A DNA stretch of 64,000 nucleotides, from the NCBI GenBank assembly GCA_963721115.1, contig CAVRIA010000021.1:186001-250000 (forward strand). Direction: 5' to 3'. A program made the position numbers and the translations under genes. The notes beneath the pieces were generated by a model. It was not told where the DNA came from and ran no database searches. It worked only from the letters and a program-made list of their open reading frames with translations. Shown in pieces: positions 1 through 9,034 of the stretch. The first letter of the stretch is position 1, and the number at the start of each line of letters is the position of its first letter. Source of the stretch: CAVRIA01 sp963721115 (lineage in GTDB: Bacteria > Desulfobacterota > Binatia > HRBIN30 > CADEER01).

Positions 1-115
1 CGGCGCGAACACCGCCGCGCAGCGCGGCCTCGACGACCGCTTCGAGGTCGCGCCCGCCGGTCTCCCTGCGGTCGGTGACCAGGTAGACGGGCCCGAGCGA
101 CGAGGGGCGGACCAT
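1..115 (-). CDS. thiE: Thiamine-phosphate synthase, N-terminal part (cut by window edge)
   Basis: Reading the minus strand from the ATG at 115 gives a protein starting MVRPSSLGPVYLVTDRRET, then GRDLEAVVEAALRGGVRA to the window edge. VYLVTDR followed by an alpha helix and GG is the first beta strand and helix of the ThiE TIM barrel, which joins the thiazole phosphate to HMP-PP to make thiamine phosphate. Only about 38 residues are inside the window, so the catalytic residues cannot be checked. It lies 50 bases downstream of thiG on the same strand, as expected for a thiS-thiG-thiE operon. The frame stays open upstream of the ATG as far as the end of thiG, so a longer start is possible but has no ATG, GTG or TTG. 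Confidence 0.75.
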   Translation of the reverse strand, partial: MVRPSSLGPVYLVTDRRETGGRDLEAVVEAALRGGVRA

Positions 116-165
116 CGATGCTCCGTCGGCGGCAGCGCGCTCGTCGCGGGCGAAGGCCGCGGCGT

Positions 166-942
166 CTACCGGATCACGCCTTCGAGCGGGCTCGAAGCCG
201 TGGCGTAGAGCTTGCGGGGAATGCGGCCGGCCCGAAAGGCCTTGCGCCCCGCCTCGACGCCCAGCCGCATCGCCTCGGCCATGAGGACGGGGTCCTCGGC
301 GCCGGCGATGGCGGTGTTCATCAGCACGGCGTCGCAGCCGAGCTCCATGGCGACGGCGGCGTCGGAGGCGGTCCCGACCCCGGCGTCGACGATGACCGGC
401 ACGCGGCTCTGCTCGAGGATGATCCGGATGTTGTAGGGGTTGCGGATGCCGAGCCCCGAGCCGATCGGCGCGGCGAGAGGCATGACGGCGGCGCAGCCGA
501 TCTCCTCGAGACGCTTGGCGGCGATCGGGTCGTCGTTGATGTACGGCAGGACGGTGAAGCCCTCGTCGACCAGCACGCGGGCCGCCTCGATCGTCGCCGG
601 CACGTCGGGAAAGAGCGTCTTGTCGTCGCCGATCACCTCGAGCTTGAGCAGTGAGCCGACGCCGGCTTCGCGCGCCAGCCGCGCCGTGCGGATCGCCTCG
701 GCGGCCGTGTAGCAGCCGGCGGTGTTCGGCAGGATGGTGATGCGGTCGAGGTCGAGGTGGTCGAGCAGGTTGTCGTCGCCGGGGCGGGTGATGTTCACGC
801 GCCGCACGGCGACGGTGACGATCTCCGCGCCGGAGGCGTCGATCGCCTCGCGCGTCTCCGCGAAGTCGCGGTACTTGCCGGTGCCGACGATCAGTCGCGA
901 GCGGTACGTCTTGCCGCCGAGCTCGAAGAGATCCGCATCCAT
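166..942 (-). CDS. thiG: Thiazole synthase ThiG
   Basis: ThiG builds the thiazole ring of thiamine from deoxyxylulose phosphate, dehydroglycine and sulfur delivered on ThiS thiocarboxylate; it is cytosolic and works with ThiS. The 258-residue length is normal. The sequence opens LFELGGKTYRSRLIVGTGKY and carries the family block LPNTAGCYTAAEA and the KLEV segment whose lysine forms the Schiff base with the sugar phosphate. Late in the protein are VDAGVGTASDAAVAMELG and VLMNTAIAGA, the phosphate-binding and active-site loops. The ATG at 942 lies 4 bases after the thiS stop codon, so the two are probably co-translated. Confidence 0.97.
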   Translation of the reverse strand: MDADLFELGGKTYRSRLIVGTGKYRDFAETREAIDASGAEIVTVAVRRVNITRPGDDNLLDHLDLDRITILPNTAGCYTAAEAIRTARLAREAGVGSLLKLEVIGDDKTLFPDVPATIEAARVLVDEGFTVLPYINDDPIAAKRLEEIGCAAVMPLAAPIGSGLGIRNPYNIRIILEQSRVPVIVDAGVGTASDAAVAMELGCDAVLMNTAIAGAEDPVLMAEAMRLGVEAGRKAFRAGRIPRKLYATASSPLEGVIR

Positions 943-946
943 GCGC

Positions 947-1147
947 TCAGCCCCCGCCGATGAAGTGCACGATCTCGATCTCGTCGCCGGTGCGCAGGGC
1001 TCGCACCGCGTACTCGTCGCGGGCCAGGATGTCGCGGTTGATCTCGACGGCGATGCGCCGCCCGTTCAGGCGCAGCTGCTCGACCAGCTGGCTGACGGTG
1101 AGACCCTCGTTCAGGTCTTGCGGCTCACCGTTCACAGTGACGCGCAT
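947..1147 (-). CDS. thiS: Sulfur carrier protein ThiS
   Basis: A 66-residue ubiquitin-fold sulfur carrier. It begins MRVTVNGEPQDLNEG, has the LTVSQLVEQL and RIAVEINRDIL segments of ThiS, and ends DEIEIVHFIGGG. The C-terminal Gly-Gly is the site that ThiF adenylates and that is then converted to a thiocarboxylate. Here the tail is three glycines rather than two, which some ThiS proteins also show. It is the first gene of the minus-strand thiamine operon. I looked upstream (1148-1250) for the conserved cores of a TPP riboswitch and did not see them, so regulation is not evident. Confidence 0.95.
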   Translation of the reverse strand: MRVTVNGEPQDLNEGLTVSQLVEQLRLNGRRIAVEINRDILARDEYAVRALRTGDEIEIVHFIGGG

Positions 1148-1351
1148 GCGCGAAACTTAGACGTTCGACCCTTCCTTTACAACCTGGGAGGCGTCTGGTA
1201 AGCGGTCGGCGTTCTCGCCGCAACCGTTCCACGTCCAGAGGCAGTGAATGAGTTCCCGCAGCCCAGCCTGCATATGCCGCCAGGTTTCTGCGGACCATTC
1301 GCCTCGCCCGTTCGCCGCCGCCCTGGCGGCTCCGAGAGCGCGGGAGCGGCG

Positions 1352-2464
1352 ATGAGCGGACGGCCGACGATCGCGTGGATCGACGCGCAGGCGCTGCGCG
1401 ACAACTTCGCCCGCATCCGCGCCAGTGTGCCGCCGGGCGTGGCGATCCTCGCCGCGGTCAAGGCCGACGCCTACGGGCACGGCGCATCGTTGGTGGCACC
1501 GGTGCTGGCGGCGGCGGGCGCCGATCTGTTCGGCGTCGCGACGGTGGCGGAGGGAGTCGAGCTGCGCGAGGCGGGCGTCGCGCAGCCGATCGTCGTCCTC
1601 GCCGGTGCGGCGCGCGACGAGGTGGCGGAGGCCGCTGCCCGCGGCCTGAGCGTGGCGGTCTTCGATGCGCGACTGACGCGCGATCTCGCCGCCGCGCTCG
1701 GCGAGCGCGCGCTGAACGTTCACGTCAAGCTCGACACCGGCATGACGCGGCTCGGCGCCCTGCCAGAGGACCTCCCGGCTCTGATCGAGGCGCTGTGCGA
1801 GTGCCCGCGCCTGCATGTCGAAGGAGTGTTCTCCCACTTCGGCGACGCCGACTCGGTGGGCACGCCGTTCGCGGACCGCCAGGTCCGAGTCTTCCGCGAT
1901 GGGGTCGACAGGCTGCGCGCGGCGGGCTTCTCGCCGCGCTGGGTCCATCTCGCCAACAGCGTCGCCACGCTGACTCGTCCCGACAGCTTCGGCAACCTCG
2001 TCCGCCCCGGCATCGTCCTCTACGGGGTGCCCCCCGCCGCCGCCGAGGACGGAGAGTGGCGGCAGGTCATGCACCTCCGCACCCGCGTCTGGCAGGTCAA
2101 GGCGGTGCCGGCGGAGTGCCCGGTCAGCTACGGGCAGACCTTCGTGACGCGGCGCCCGAGCCGTATCGCCGTCCTGCCCGTCGGCTACGCCGACGGCTAC
2201 GACCGGCGGCTCTCCAATCGCGGCCAGGTGTTGATCCGCCAGCGCCGTGCGCCGATCGTCGGCCGCGTCTGCATGGACCTCACCATGGCCGACGTCACCG
2301 ACGTGCCCCGGGTCGACGCCGGCGACGAGGTGGTCTTGTGGGGCGACCAGGGATCGGCCAACCTGTCGGTGACCGAGGTCGCCGAATGGCAGGGCTCGAT
2401 CGCCTACGAGGTGTTGACGCGCGTCGGCAAGCGCGTTCCGAGAGTTCTCATGGAGTCGGTGTGA
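1352..2464 (+). CDS. alr: Alanine racemase (PLP-dependent)
   Basis: Interconverts L- and D-alanine for peptidoglycan synthesis. From the ATG at 1352 (MSGRPTIAWIDAQAL) the protein is 370 residues, the usual size. Lys37 in AVKADAYGHG is the PLP Schiff-base lysine, and SYGQTF in the C-terminal beta domain contains the second catalytic base tyrosine. RIAVLPVGYADGYDR and GRVCMDLTMADVTD are also family blocks. The frame stays open upstream to 1244, but the added 36 residues (MNEFPQPSL...) do not resemble Alr, so the internal ATG is preferred. The stop at 2462-2464 is separated by one base from the purH start, so alr and purH are likely one transcript. Confidence 0.96.
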   Translation: MSGRPTIAWIDAQALRDNFARIRASVPPGVAILAAVKADAYGHGASLVAPVLAAAGADLFGVATVAEGVELREAGVAQPIVVLAGAARDEVAEAAARGLSVAVFDARLTRDLAAALGERALNVHVKLDTGMTRLGALPEDLPALIEALCECPRLHVEGVFSHFGDADSVGTPFADRQVRVFRDGVDRLRAAGFSPRWVHLANSVATLTRPDSFGNLVRPGIVLYGVPPAAAEDGEWRQVMHLRTRVWQVKAVPAECPVSYGQTFVTRRPSRIAVLPVGYADGYDRRLSNRGQVLIRQRRAPIVGRVCMDLTMADVTDVPRVDAGDEVVLWGDQGSANLSVTEVAEWQGSIAYEVLTRVGKRVPRVLMESV

Positions 2465-2465
2465 C

Positions 2466-4016
2466 ATGACAAGAGTCCAGCGAGCGTTGGTGAGTGTGAG
2501 CGACAAGAGCGGGCTGATCGAGTTTGCGCGCGGGCTACACGAGCTCGGCGTCGAGATCCTCTCCACCGGAGGCACGGCGGCGGCGCTGGCCAAGGCCGGG
2601 ATCCCGGTGGTGTCGGTGAGCGTCTTCACCGGCTCGCCGGAGATCCTCGACGGCCGGGTGAAGACCTTGCACCCGAAGATCCACGGCGGCTTGCTCGGCC
2701 GGCGCGACGACCCGAAGCACCGCGAGCAGATGGCGGCGAACGACATCCGGCCGATCGACATGGTGGTGGTCAACCTCTACCCCTTCGAGGCGACGGTGGC
2801 GCGTCCCGACTGCACGCTCGAGGAGGCGATCGAGAACATCGACATCGGCGGCCCGTCGATGATCCGCTCGGCGGCCAAGAATCACCGCGACGTCACGGTG
2901 GTGATCGATCCCGCCGACTACGAGCCGGTTCTCGCCGAGATGCGCAGCGGCGGCGGGGTCGTCTCCGAGGCGACCAACGCGCGCCTCGCCCGCTCCGCCT
3001 TCGCCGGCACGGCGCGCTACGACGGCGCCATCGCCGACTACCTGAACGGCCGCGACGGCGGGGAAGGGAAGCGCCTTGGCGAGACCCTTCACCTCGGCCT
3101 GCGCAAGGCGCAGGACCTGCGCTACGGCGAGAACCCGCACCAGGGCGCGGCGCTCTACGGCCGCTTCTTCGACACCGTCGAGCAGCTGCACGGCAAGGAG
3201 CTGTCGTACAACAACATCGTCGACATCAACGCCGCGGCGTGGCTGATGCTGGAGTTCCGCGACGAGGCGCCGACCGTGGCGATCCTCAAGCACAACACGC
3301 CCTGCGGCGTCGGCACCGGGTCGTCCGTCGCCGAGGCCTACCGCCGCGCCTATGAAACCGACCCCGAGTCGCCGTTCGGCGGCATTCTCATCGCCAACCG
3401 GACGTGGACCCTGGAGCTGTCGAAGATCGTCGACGAGATCTTCACCGAGGTCCTGATCGCCCCGGAATTCGAGCCCCAGGCGCTGGAGTTCCTCAAGAAG
3501 AAGAAGAACCGCCGGCTGATGGTGTGGCATCCGGAGGCGATGGCGGGCGCGACGCGGGACATGCGCGCCGTGGTGGGCGGGTTGCTCGTGCAGGACATCG
3601 ATCTCGCCATGGAAGATCCGGCGGCCGCCCGCGTCGTGACCAAGCGCGCGCCGACCGAGAGTGAAGTCGCGGCCATGCGCTTCGGGCTCAAGGTCGTCAA
3701 GCACGTCAAGTCGAATGCCATCGCCTTCGCGCGCGAGGACCGCACGCTGGCGATCGGCGGCGGCGCCACCTCGCGCGTCGATCCGGTGCACGCGGCGCGC
3801 GCCAAGGCGGGGCGCGTCGGCATCTCACTGCAGGGCTCGGTGCTGGCCAGCGATGCGTTCTTCCCGTTTCCGGACGGCGTCGAAGAGGCCGCCGCGGCCG
3901 GTGCGCGCGCCGTCGTGCAGCCGGGCGGCAGCGTGCGCGACGACGACGTGATCGCGGCCGCGGACCGCCTCGGCCTGGCCATGGTGCTCACCGGCGTCCG
4001 CCACTTCCGCCACTGA
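2466..4016 (+). CDS. purH: Bifunctional AICAR formyltransferase / IMP cyclohydrolase
   Basis: Catalyses the last two steps of de novo purine synthesis: formylation of AICAR by 10-formyl-THF and ring closure to IMP. At 516 residues it has full family length. The N-terminal MGS-like cyclohydrolase domain starts RALVSVSDKSGLIEFARGL, with STGGTA, DGRVKTLHPKIHGG and NLYPFEATV. The C-terminal transformylase domain has LRYGENPHQGAALYG and the catalytic Lys-His of LKHNTPCGVG, then ESPFGGI and the terminal FPFPDGVEEAAAAGA block. It starts one base after alr. purD and purE follow after a 248-base gap, making a purine cluster. Confidence 0.98.
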   Translation: MTRVQRALVSVSDKSGLIEFARGLHELGVEILSTGGTAAALAKAGIPVVSVSVFTGSPEILDGRVKTLHPKIHGGLLGRRDDPKHREQMAANDIRPIDMVVVNLYPFEATVARPDCTLEEAIENIDIGGPSMIRSAAKNHRDVTVVIDPADYEPVLAEMRSGGGVVSEATNARLARSAFAGTARYDGAIADYLNGRDGGEGKRLGETLHLGLRKAQDLRYGENPHQGAALYGRFFDTVEQLHGKELSYNNIVDINAAAWLMLEFRDEAPTVAILKHNTPCGVGTGSSVAEAYRRAYETDPESPFGGILIANRTWTLELSKIVDEIFTEVLIAPEFEPQALEFLKKKKNRRLMVWHPEAMAGATRDMRAVVGGLLVQDIDLAMEDPAAARVVTKRAPTESEVAAMRFGLKVVKHVKSNAIAFAREDRTLAIGGGATSRVDPVHAARAKAGRVGISLQGSVLASDAFFPFPDGVEEAAAAGARAVVQPGGSVRDDDVIAAADRLGLAMVLTGVRHFRH

Positions 4017-4058
4017 GCACCTCGCTTCCGAATTGCGATGACGCGTCGTACAGGAGTT

Positions 4059-4080
4059 CCTTCTCCCGGATGGGAGAAGG
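4059..4080. terminator. Hairpin downstream of purH
   Basis: The nine bases CCTTCTCCC pair perfectly with GGGAGAAGG across a four-base loop, 43 bases after the purH stop codon. No T-run follows on either side, so this is either a weak terminator or one arm of a dispersed palindromic repeat. Its sequence (TCTCCC...GGGAGA with ATGAGGG after it) resembles intergenic repeats seen in many high-GC genomes. Confidence 0.45.
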
Positions 4081-4137
4081 TCGGGATGAGGGGGGTGATG
4101 CTCTCCTGTCCGAGACTGTCGACAAATGCGAAGAAAC

Positions 4138-4220
4138 CCTTCGACAAGCTCAGGGTGAGCGGAAAAATCCCTTTGGAATCAAACCCCCAACCGCTCAGGC
4201 TAATAGAGCGTTGTCGAAGG
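4138..4220. repeat. REP-like inverted repeat between purH and purD
   Basis: CCTTCGACAA at 4138-4147 is the exact reverse complement of TTGTCGAAGG at 4211-4220, and GAGCGG at 4157-4162 pairs with CCGCTC at 4191-4196, so the whole 83 bases could fold into one imperfect hairpin. The arm sequence TTCGACAAGCTCAGGGTGAG is a motif I recognise from dispersed intergenic repeats in environmental bacteria. It interrupts an otherwise tight purine gene cluster and could act in mRNA stability or attenuation; that is inference. Confidence 0.6.
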
Positions 4221-4264
4221 CCTCGTTTCGGAGAAAATCGACAGACTGCGGAGAGCCGGGCGTC

Positions 4265-5542
4265 ATGAAAATTCTGGTCGTCGGCGGCGGGGGGCGCGAG
4301 CACGCGCTGATCTGGAAGCTGCGGCAGTCGCCGCGCGTCGACGAGATCCTCTGCGCGCCGGGCAACGCCGGCATCGACGAGCTGGCGGAGATCGCCGACA
4401 TCGATCCGGCGAACGTCGACGACATCGTCCGCTTCGCCGGCGACCGGAAGGTCGACCTCGTCGTGCCGGGCCCCGAGCTGCCGCTGACGCTCGGCCTGGT
4501 CGACGCGCTCGAGGCGCACGGCCTGCTCGGCTTCGGGCCGACGCGAGCCGCGGCGCAGCTCGAGGGCAGCAAGACGTTCGCCAAGGATCTGCTGCGGCGC
4601 CACCGCGTGCCGACCGGCTTCTTCTCCAGCTTCACGGAACCGGAGGACGCCCTGCGCTACGTGCGCGAGGTGGGGGCGCCGATCGTCGTCAAGGCGGACG
4701 GTCTGGCGGCGGGCAAGGGGGTCCTCCTGTGCGCCACCGAGGCCGAGGCCGAGGACGCCATCGACAAGATCATGCGCTGGAAGCTGTTCGGCGACGCCGG
4801 CAGCCGCGTCGTCGTGGAGGAGTTCCTGGAAGGTGAAGAGGTCTCCTTCATGGCGCTGACCGACGGCAGCGCGGTGGTCCCCCTGGCCTCGTCGCAGGAC
4901 CACAAGCGCGCCTTCGACGGCGACAGCGGGCCGAACACCGGTGGCATGGGGGCGTATTCCCCGGCGCCGGTGCTCACGCCGGCGCTGCACGAGCGCATCA
5001 TGAACGAGATCATGTGCCCGGTGGTGCGCGGCCTGGCGGAGCGCAAGATCGTCTACCGGGGCGTGCTCTACGCCGGACTGATGCTCACGCGCGAGGGGCC
5101 GAAGGTGCTGGAGTTCAACGTTCGCTTCGGCGACCCCGAGTGCCAGGCGCTGATGCTGCGCCTGCGCGGCGACCTCTCCGAGCTCATGCACGCGACGGCG
5201 ACCGGACGGCTGCCGGACGCGCGGATCGAGTGGGACCCGCGCGCCGCCGCCTGCGTGGTCATGGCGGCGGAGGGATACCCGGGGAACTACGAGACCGGCA
5301 GGGTCATTCACGGTCTCGACCGCCTGCGCGGCTGGGAGGGCGGCGTGGTGTTCCACGCCGGCACGAAGCGGCGCGACGGCGACGTGGTCACCAGCGGAGG
5401 CCGCGTCCTCGGCGTGACGGCGCTGGGCGACGACGTCGGGGCGGCCGTCGCCGAGGCGTACCGTGCGGTCGCCGCGATCGACTGGGAGGGAATGCACTAC
5501 CGCCGCGACATCGGGCGGCGGGCCACGGAGCGGAATCCATGA
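4265..5542 (+). CDS. purD: Phosphoribosylamine--glycine ligase (GAR synthetase)
   Basis: ATP-grasp ligase that joins glycine to phosphoribosylamine in purine synthesis. From the ATG at 4265 (MKILVVGGGGREHALIWKL) it is 425 residues, normal for PurD. The ATP-grasp core is visible: PIVVKADGLAAGKGV, EEFLEGEEVSFMAL, DHKRAFDGDSGPNTGGMGAY and VLEFNVRFGDPECQ. The frame stays open far upstream, but that part lies in the intergenic repeat, and GREHALIWKL sits at the expected distance from this start. The TGA stop overlaps the purE ATG by four bases (ATGA), indicating translational coupling. Confidence 0.97.
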   Translation: MKILVVGGGGREHALIWKLRQSPRVDEILCAPGNAGIDELAEIADIDPANVDDIVRFAGDRKVDLVVPGPELPLTLGLVDALEAHGLLGFGPTRAAAQLEGSKTFAKDLLRRHRVPTGFFSSFTEPEDALRYVREVGAPIVVKADGLAAGKGVLLCATEAEAEDAIDKIMRWKLFGDAGSRVVVEEFLEGEEVSFMALTDGSAVVPLASSQDHKRAFDGDSGPNTGGMGAYSPAPVLTPALHERIMNEIMCPVVRGLAERKIVYRGVLYAGLMLTREGPKVLEFNVRFGDPECQALMLRLRGDLSELMHATATGRLPDARIEWDPRAAACVVMAAEGYPGNYETGRVIHGLDRLRGWEGGVVFHAGTKRRDGDVVTSGGRVLGVTALGDDVGAAVAEAYRAVAAIDWEGMHYRRDIGRRATERNP

Positions 5543-6054
5543 AGACACGCAAGCCGCAGGTCGCCGTGCTGATGGGCAGCGACAGCGACTGGGAGATCAT
5601 GTCTCGCGCCTGCAAGCGACTGGAGTCGTTCGGCGTCGCCTTCGACGTGCAGGTCATGTCGGCGCATCGCACCCCGGGGCGGGTCATCGAGTACGTGACG
5701 GTGGCGCGCGAGCGCGGCATACGGGTCTTCATCGTCGGTGCCGGCGCCGCGGCGCACCTCGCCGGCGTCGTCGCCGCCCACACGACGCTGCCGGTGATCG
5801 GCGTTCCGCTCGACGCGACCAGCCTGCGCGGCATCGACGCGCTGCTGGCGACGGTGCAGATGCCGGCCGGGGTGCCGGTGGCGACGGTGGCGGTCGGCGC
5901 CCCGGGGGCGGAGAACGCGGGCATCCTCGCCGCGCAGATCCTCGCCCTCGGCGACAAGCGCCTGGCCGCGGCGCTCGATCGCGGCAAGGCCGAGATGGCG
6001 CGCGCCGTGACCGAGAAGAACAAGCGCCTGCGCCAGCGTCTGAACGAGGCCTAG
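5539..6054 (+). CDS. purE: N5-carboxyaminoimidazole ribonucleotide mutase (class I PurE)
   Basis: Moves the carboxyl group of N5-CAIR to give CAIR in purine synthesis. The 171-residue protein begins MKTRKPQVAVLMGSDSDWE; the GSDSDW loop binds the substrate phosphate, and VMSAHRTPGR contains the conserved active-site histidine. GAGAAAHLAGVVAAHT and VQMPAGVPVATVAVG are the remaining family blocks and place it in class I. The start overlaps the purD stop by four bases. No purK was found in the window; either it lies elsewhere or the substrate comes from another route. Confidence 0.97.
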   Translation: MKTRKPQVAVLMGSDSDWEIMSRACKRLESFGVAFDVQVMSAHRTPGRVIEYVTVARERGIRVFIVGAGAAAHLAGVVAAHTTLPVIGVPLDATSLRGIDALLATVQMPAGVPVATVAVGAPGAENAGILAAQILALGDKRLAAALDRGKAEMARAVTEKNKRLRQRLNEA

Positions 6055-6134
6055 CGCCGCGATTCGGAGTTGCGACGCAGTGCCGAAGAGGCCTGAAAAG
6101 GCAACCACGAAGTTCCTCCCCAAACAGGAATGAA

Positions 6135-7412
<1,278 letters not shown>

Positions 7413-7436
7413 TAGAAACGGGAGGTGGGGGTTGCG

Positions 7437-9011
7437 GTGGACGAGTTCAGCGAAGAGGAAAGGCGGGCGCTGGAGCCGTACTTCACCAACGTCGACCGTC
7501 CGGTCTTCGCGCTGCGCAACCTTCCCGAGGTGGTGAAGGCGGCGCTCTTCGCCCGCTACTCGCGCTCGCCCAAGAGCCTGCGCCGCCTGTTCCTCGACGA
7601 GTTCCTCGACGGCATCGGGAACGCGCCGGGCGGTAGAGCGGTCGGGGTCGAGCGCTCGGAGAAGCTCTTCCGGCGCGTGCTGTCCGAGTACGGTGACGAC
7701 TCCGTCGCCCAGCTCGGCGGCGCCCACGTCGCCGTCGAGGGTGCCTCGAACCTGCTCACCAAGGCACTCGAGTGGGGCCGCCTGATGGCCTATCTCGAGC
7801 AGTCGACGCGCTACATCCCGTACACCCAGCGCGACGACGGCCGCTGGCGTTACGTCGTCGCGCCGGAGCTGCGCGGCTCGCCGCTGGAGGCGCGGTACGA
7901 AGCGTGTCTGGACCGCTGCTTCGAGGTGTACAGCGGCTGGATCGATCCGGCGATGGCCCACTTCGAGAAGCGCCTACCGCGCGCCGAGGGAGTCTCCGCT
8001 GCCGCTCACAAGGCGACCGTGCGTGCCAAGGCGCTCGACGCGTTGCGCGGGCTGCTGCCCGCCGCGACGCGCTCGAACGTCGGTATCTTCGGTAGCGGGC
8101 AGGGATACGAGCAGCTCCTCCTGCGCCTGCGCGCCCATCCTCTGGAAGAGGCGCGGCGCTGCGGCGATGCGATCCTGGCGGAGCTGCGCCAGGTGATCCC
8201 CGCCTTCCTCACCCGCGTCGACCGCGCCGACCGCGGCCAGGCGTGGAGCGAGTACCTGGCGGAGACACGCGCCGCCACGGCGAAAGTCGCCGAGGATCTG
8301 CTGGGCGGGTGCGCGGCGCAAGAGCGCGACAGCGTCACGCTCACCGACTTCGATCCGGACGGCGAGGTCAAGGTCGTCGCCGCGGCGCTCTACGCCGTAT
8401 CCGCACTGCCGGACGACCAACTCCTCGCCCGGGCTCGCGCCCTGTCGGACGACCAGCGCGCCGCGGTGCTGCGCGCCTACGTCGGCGAACGGCGCAACCG
8501 CCGCCACAAGCCGGGCCGCGCCTTCGAACGCACGTCGTACCGCTTCGACGTCCTCGCCGACTACGGCGCCTTCCGCGACCTGCAGCGCCACCGCCTGCTC
8601 ACCGTCGAATGGCAGCGGTTCCGCCCCGACCACGGCTACGTCACGCCGCCGGCGATCGTCGAGATCGGTGCCGCCGCCGACTGGCGCTCCGTCATGGACG
8701 AGACGGCTGCGCTGTACACCGAGATCGCCGCCGCCGGCCACGCGCAGGCCGCCTCGTACGTCCTCCCCATGGCCTATCGCGTCCGTTTCTATCTCGAGAT
8801 GAACGCCCGCGAGGCCATGCACCTGATCGAGCTGCGCACGACGCCGCAGGGCCATCCGTCCTACCGCGACGTCGGCCAGCGCATGCACCGGCTGATCGCC
8901 GAGGAGGCCGGACACCGGGCCCTCGCCGCCGCCATGATCTACGCCGACCACAGCGCCGCCGACCAGGGCCGCCTCGACGCCGAGCGCCGCAGCGAGAAGC
9001 GGAAGGGGTGA
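7437..9011 (+). CDS. Double-length ThyX-like (FAD-dependent thymidylate synthase family) protein
   Basis: About 524 residues, twice the size of classical ThyX, in two related halves. The N-terminal half keeps the ThyX-type SxRY motif (LEQSTRY, S123-Y126) with SEYGDDSVAQLGGAHVAVEG before it. The C-terminal half keeps the RHR signature (R384-R386) in DLQRHRLLTVEWQRF and EMNAREAMHLIELRT further on. In ThyX the motif is RHR, seven residues, then the catalytic serine; here position 394 is Arg, so normal dTMP synthase activity is doubtful. The GTG at 7437 is preferred because GGGAGG at 7420-7425 is well spaced from it; a GTG at 7425 would overlap that site. It follows the DUF1015 gene closely. Confidence 0.85.
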   Translation: MDEFSEEERRALEPYFTNVDRPVFALRNLPEVVKAALFARYSRSPKSLRRLFLDEFLDGIGNAPGGRAVGVERSEKLFRRVLSEYGDDSVAQLGGAHVAVEGASNLLTKALEWGRLMAYLEQSTRYIPYTQRDDGRWRYVVAPELRGSPLEARYEACLDRCFEVYSGWIDPAMAHFEKRLPRAEGVSAAAHKATVRAKALDALRGLLPAATRSNVGIFGSGQGYEQLLLRLRAHPLEEARRCGDAILAELRQVIPAFLTRVDRADRGQAWSEYLAETRAATAKVAEDLLGGCAAQERDSVTLTDFDPDGEVKVVAAALYAVSALPDDQLLARARALSDDQRAAVLRAYVGERRNRRHKPGRAFERTSYRFDVLADYGAFRDLQRHRLLTVEWQRFRPDHGYVTPPAIVEIGAAADWRSVMDETAALYTEIAAAGHAQAASYVLPMAYRVRFYLEMNAREAMHLIELRTTPQGHPSYRDVGQRMHRLIAEEAGHRALAAAMIYADHSAADQGRLDAERRSEKRKG

Positions 9012-9034
9012 GGAGGCGCCTGGAACGGGACCGG

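Noticed and set aside
1148..1351. TPP riboswitch upstream of thiS
   Set aside because: The thi-box core sequences (CTGAGA and the GGAT/CCAG region) were not found on the minus strand in this stretch.
1157..2773. Long minus-strand frame opposite alr
   Set aside because: High-GC shadow of the alr coding strand: His/Arg/Ala-rich, with no family blocks.
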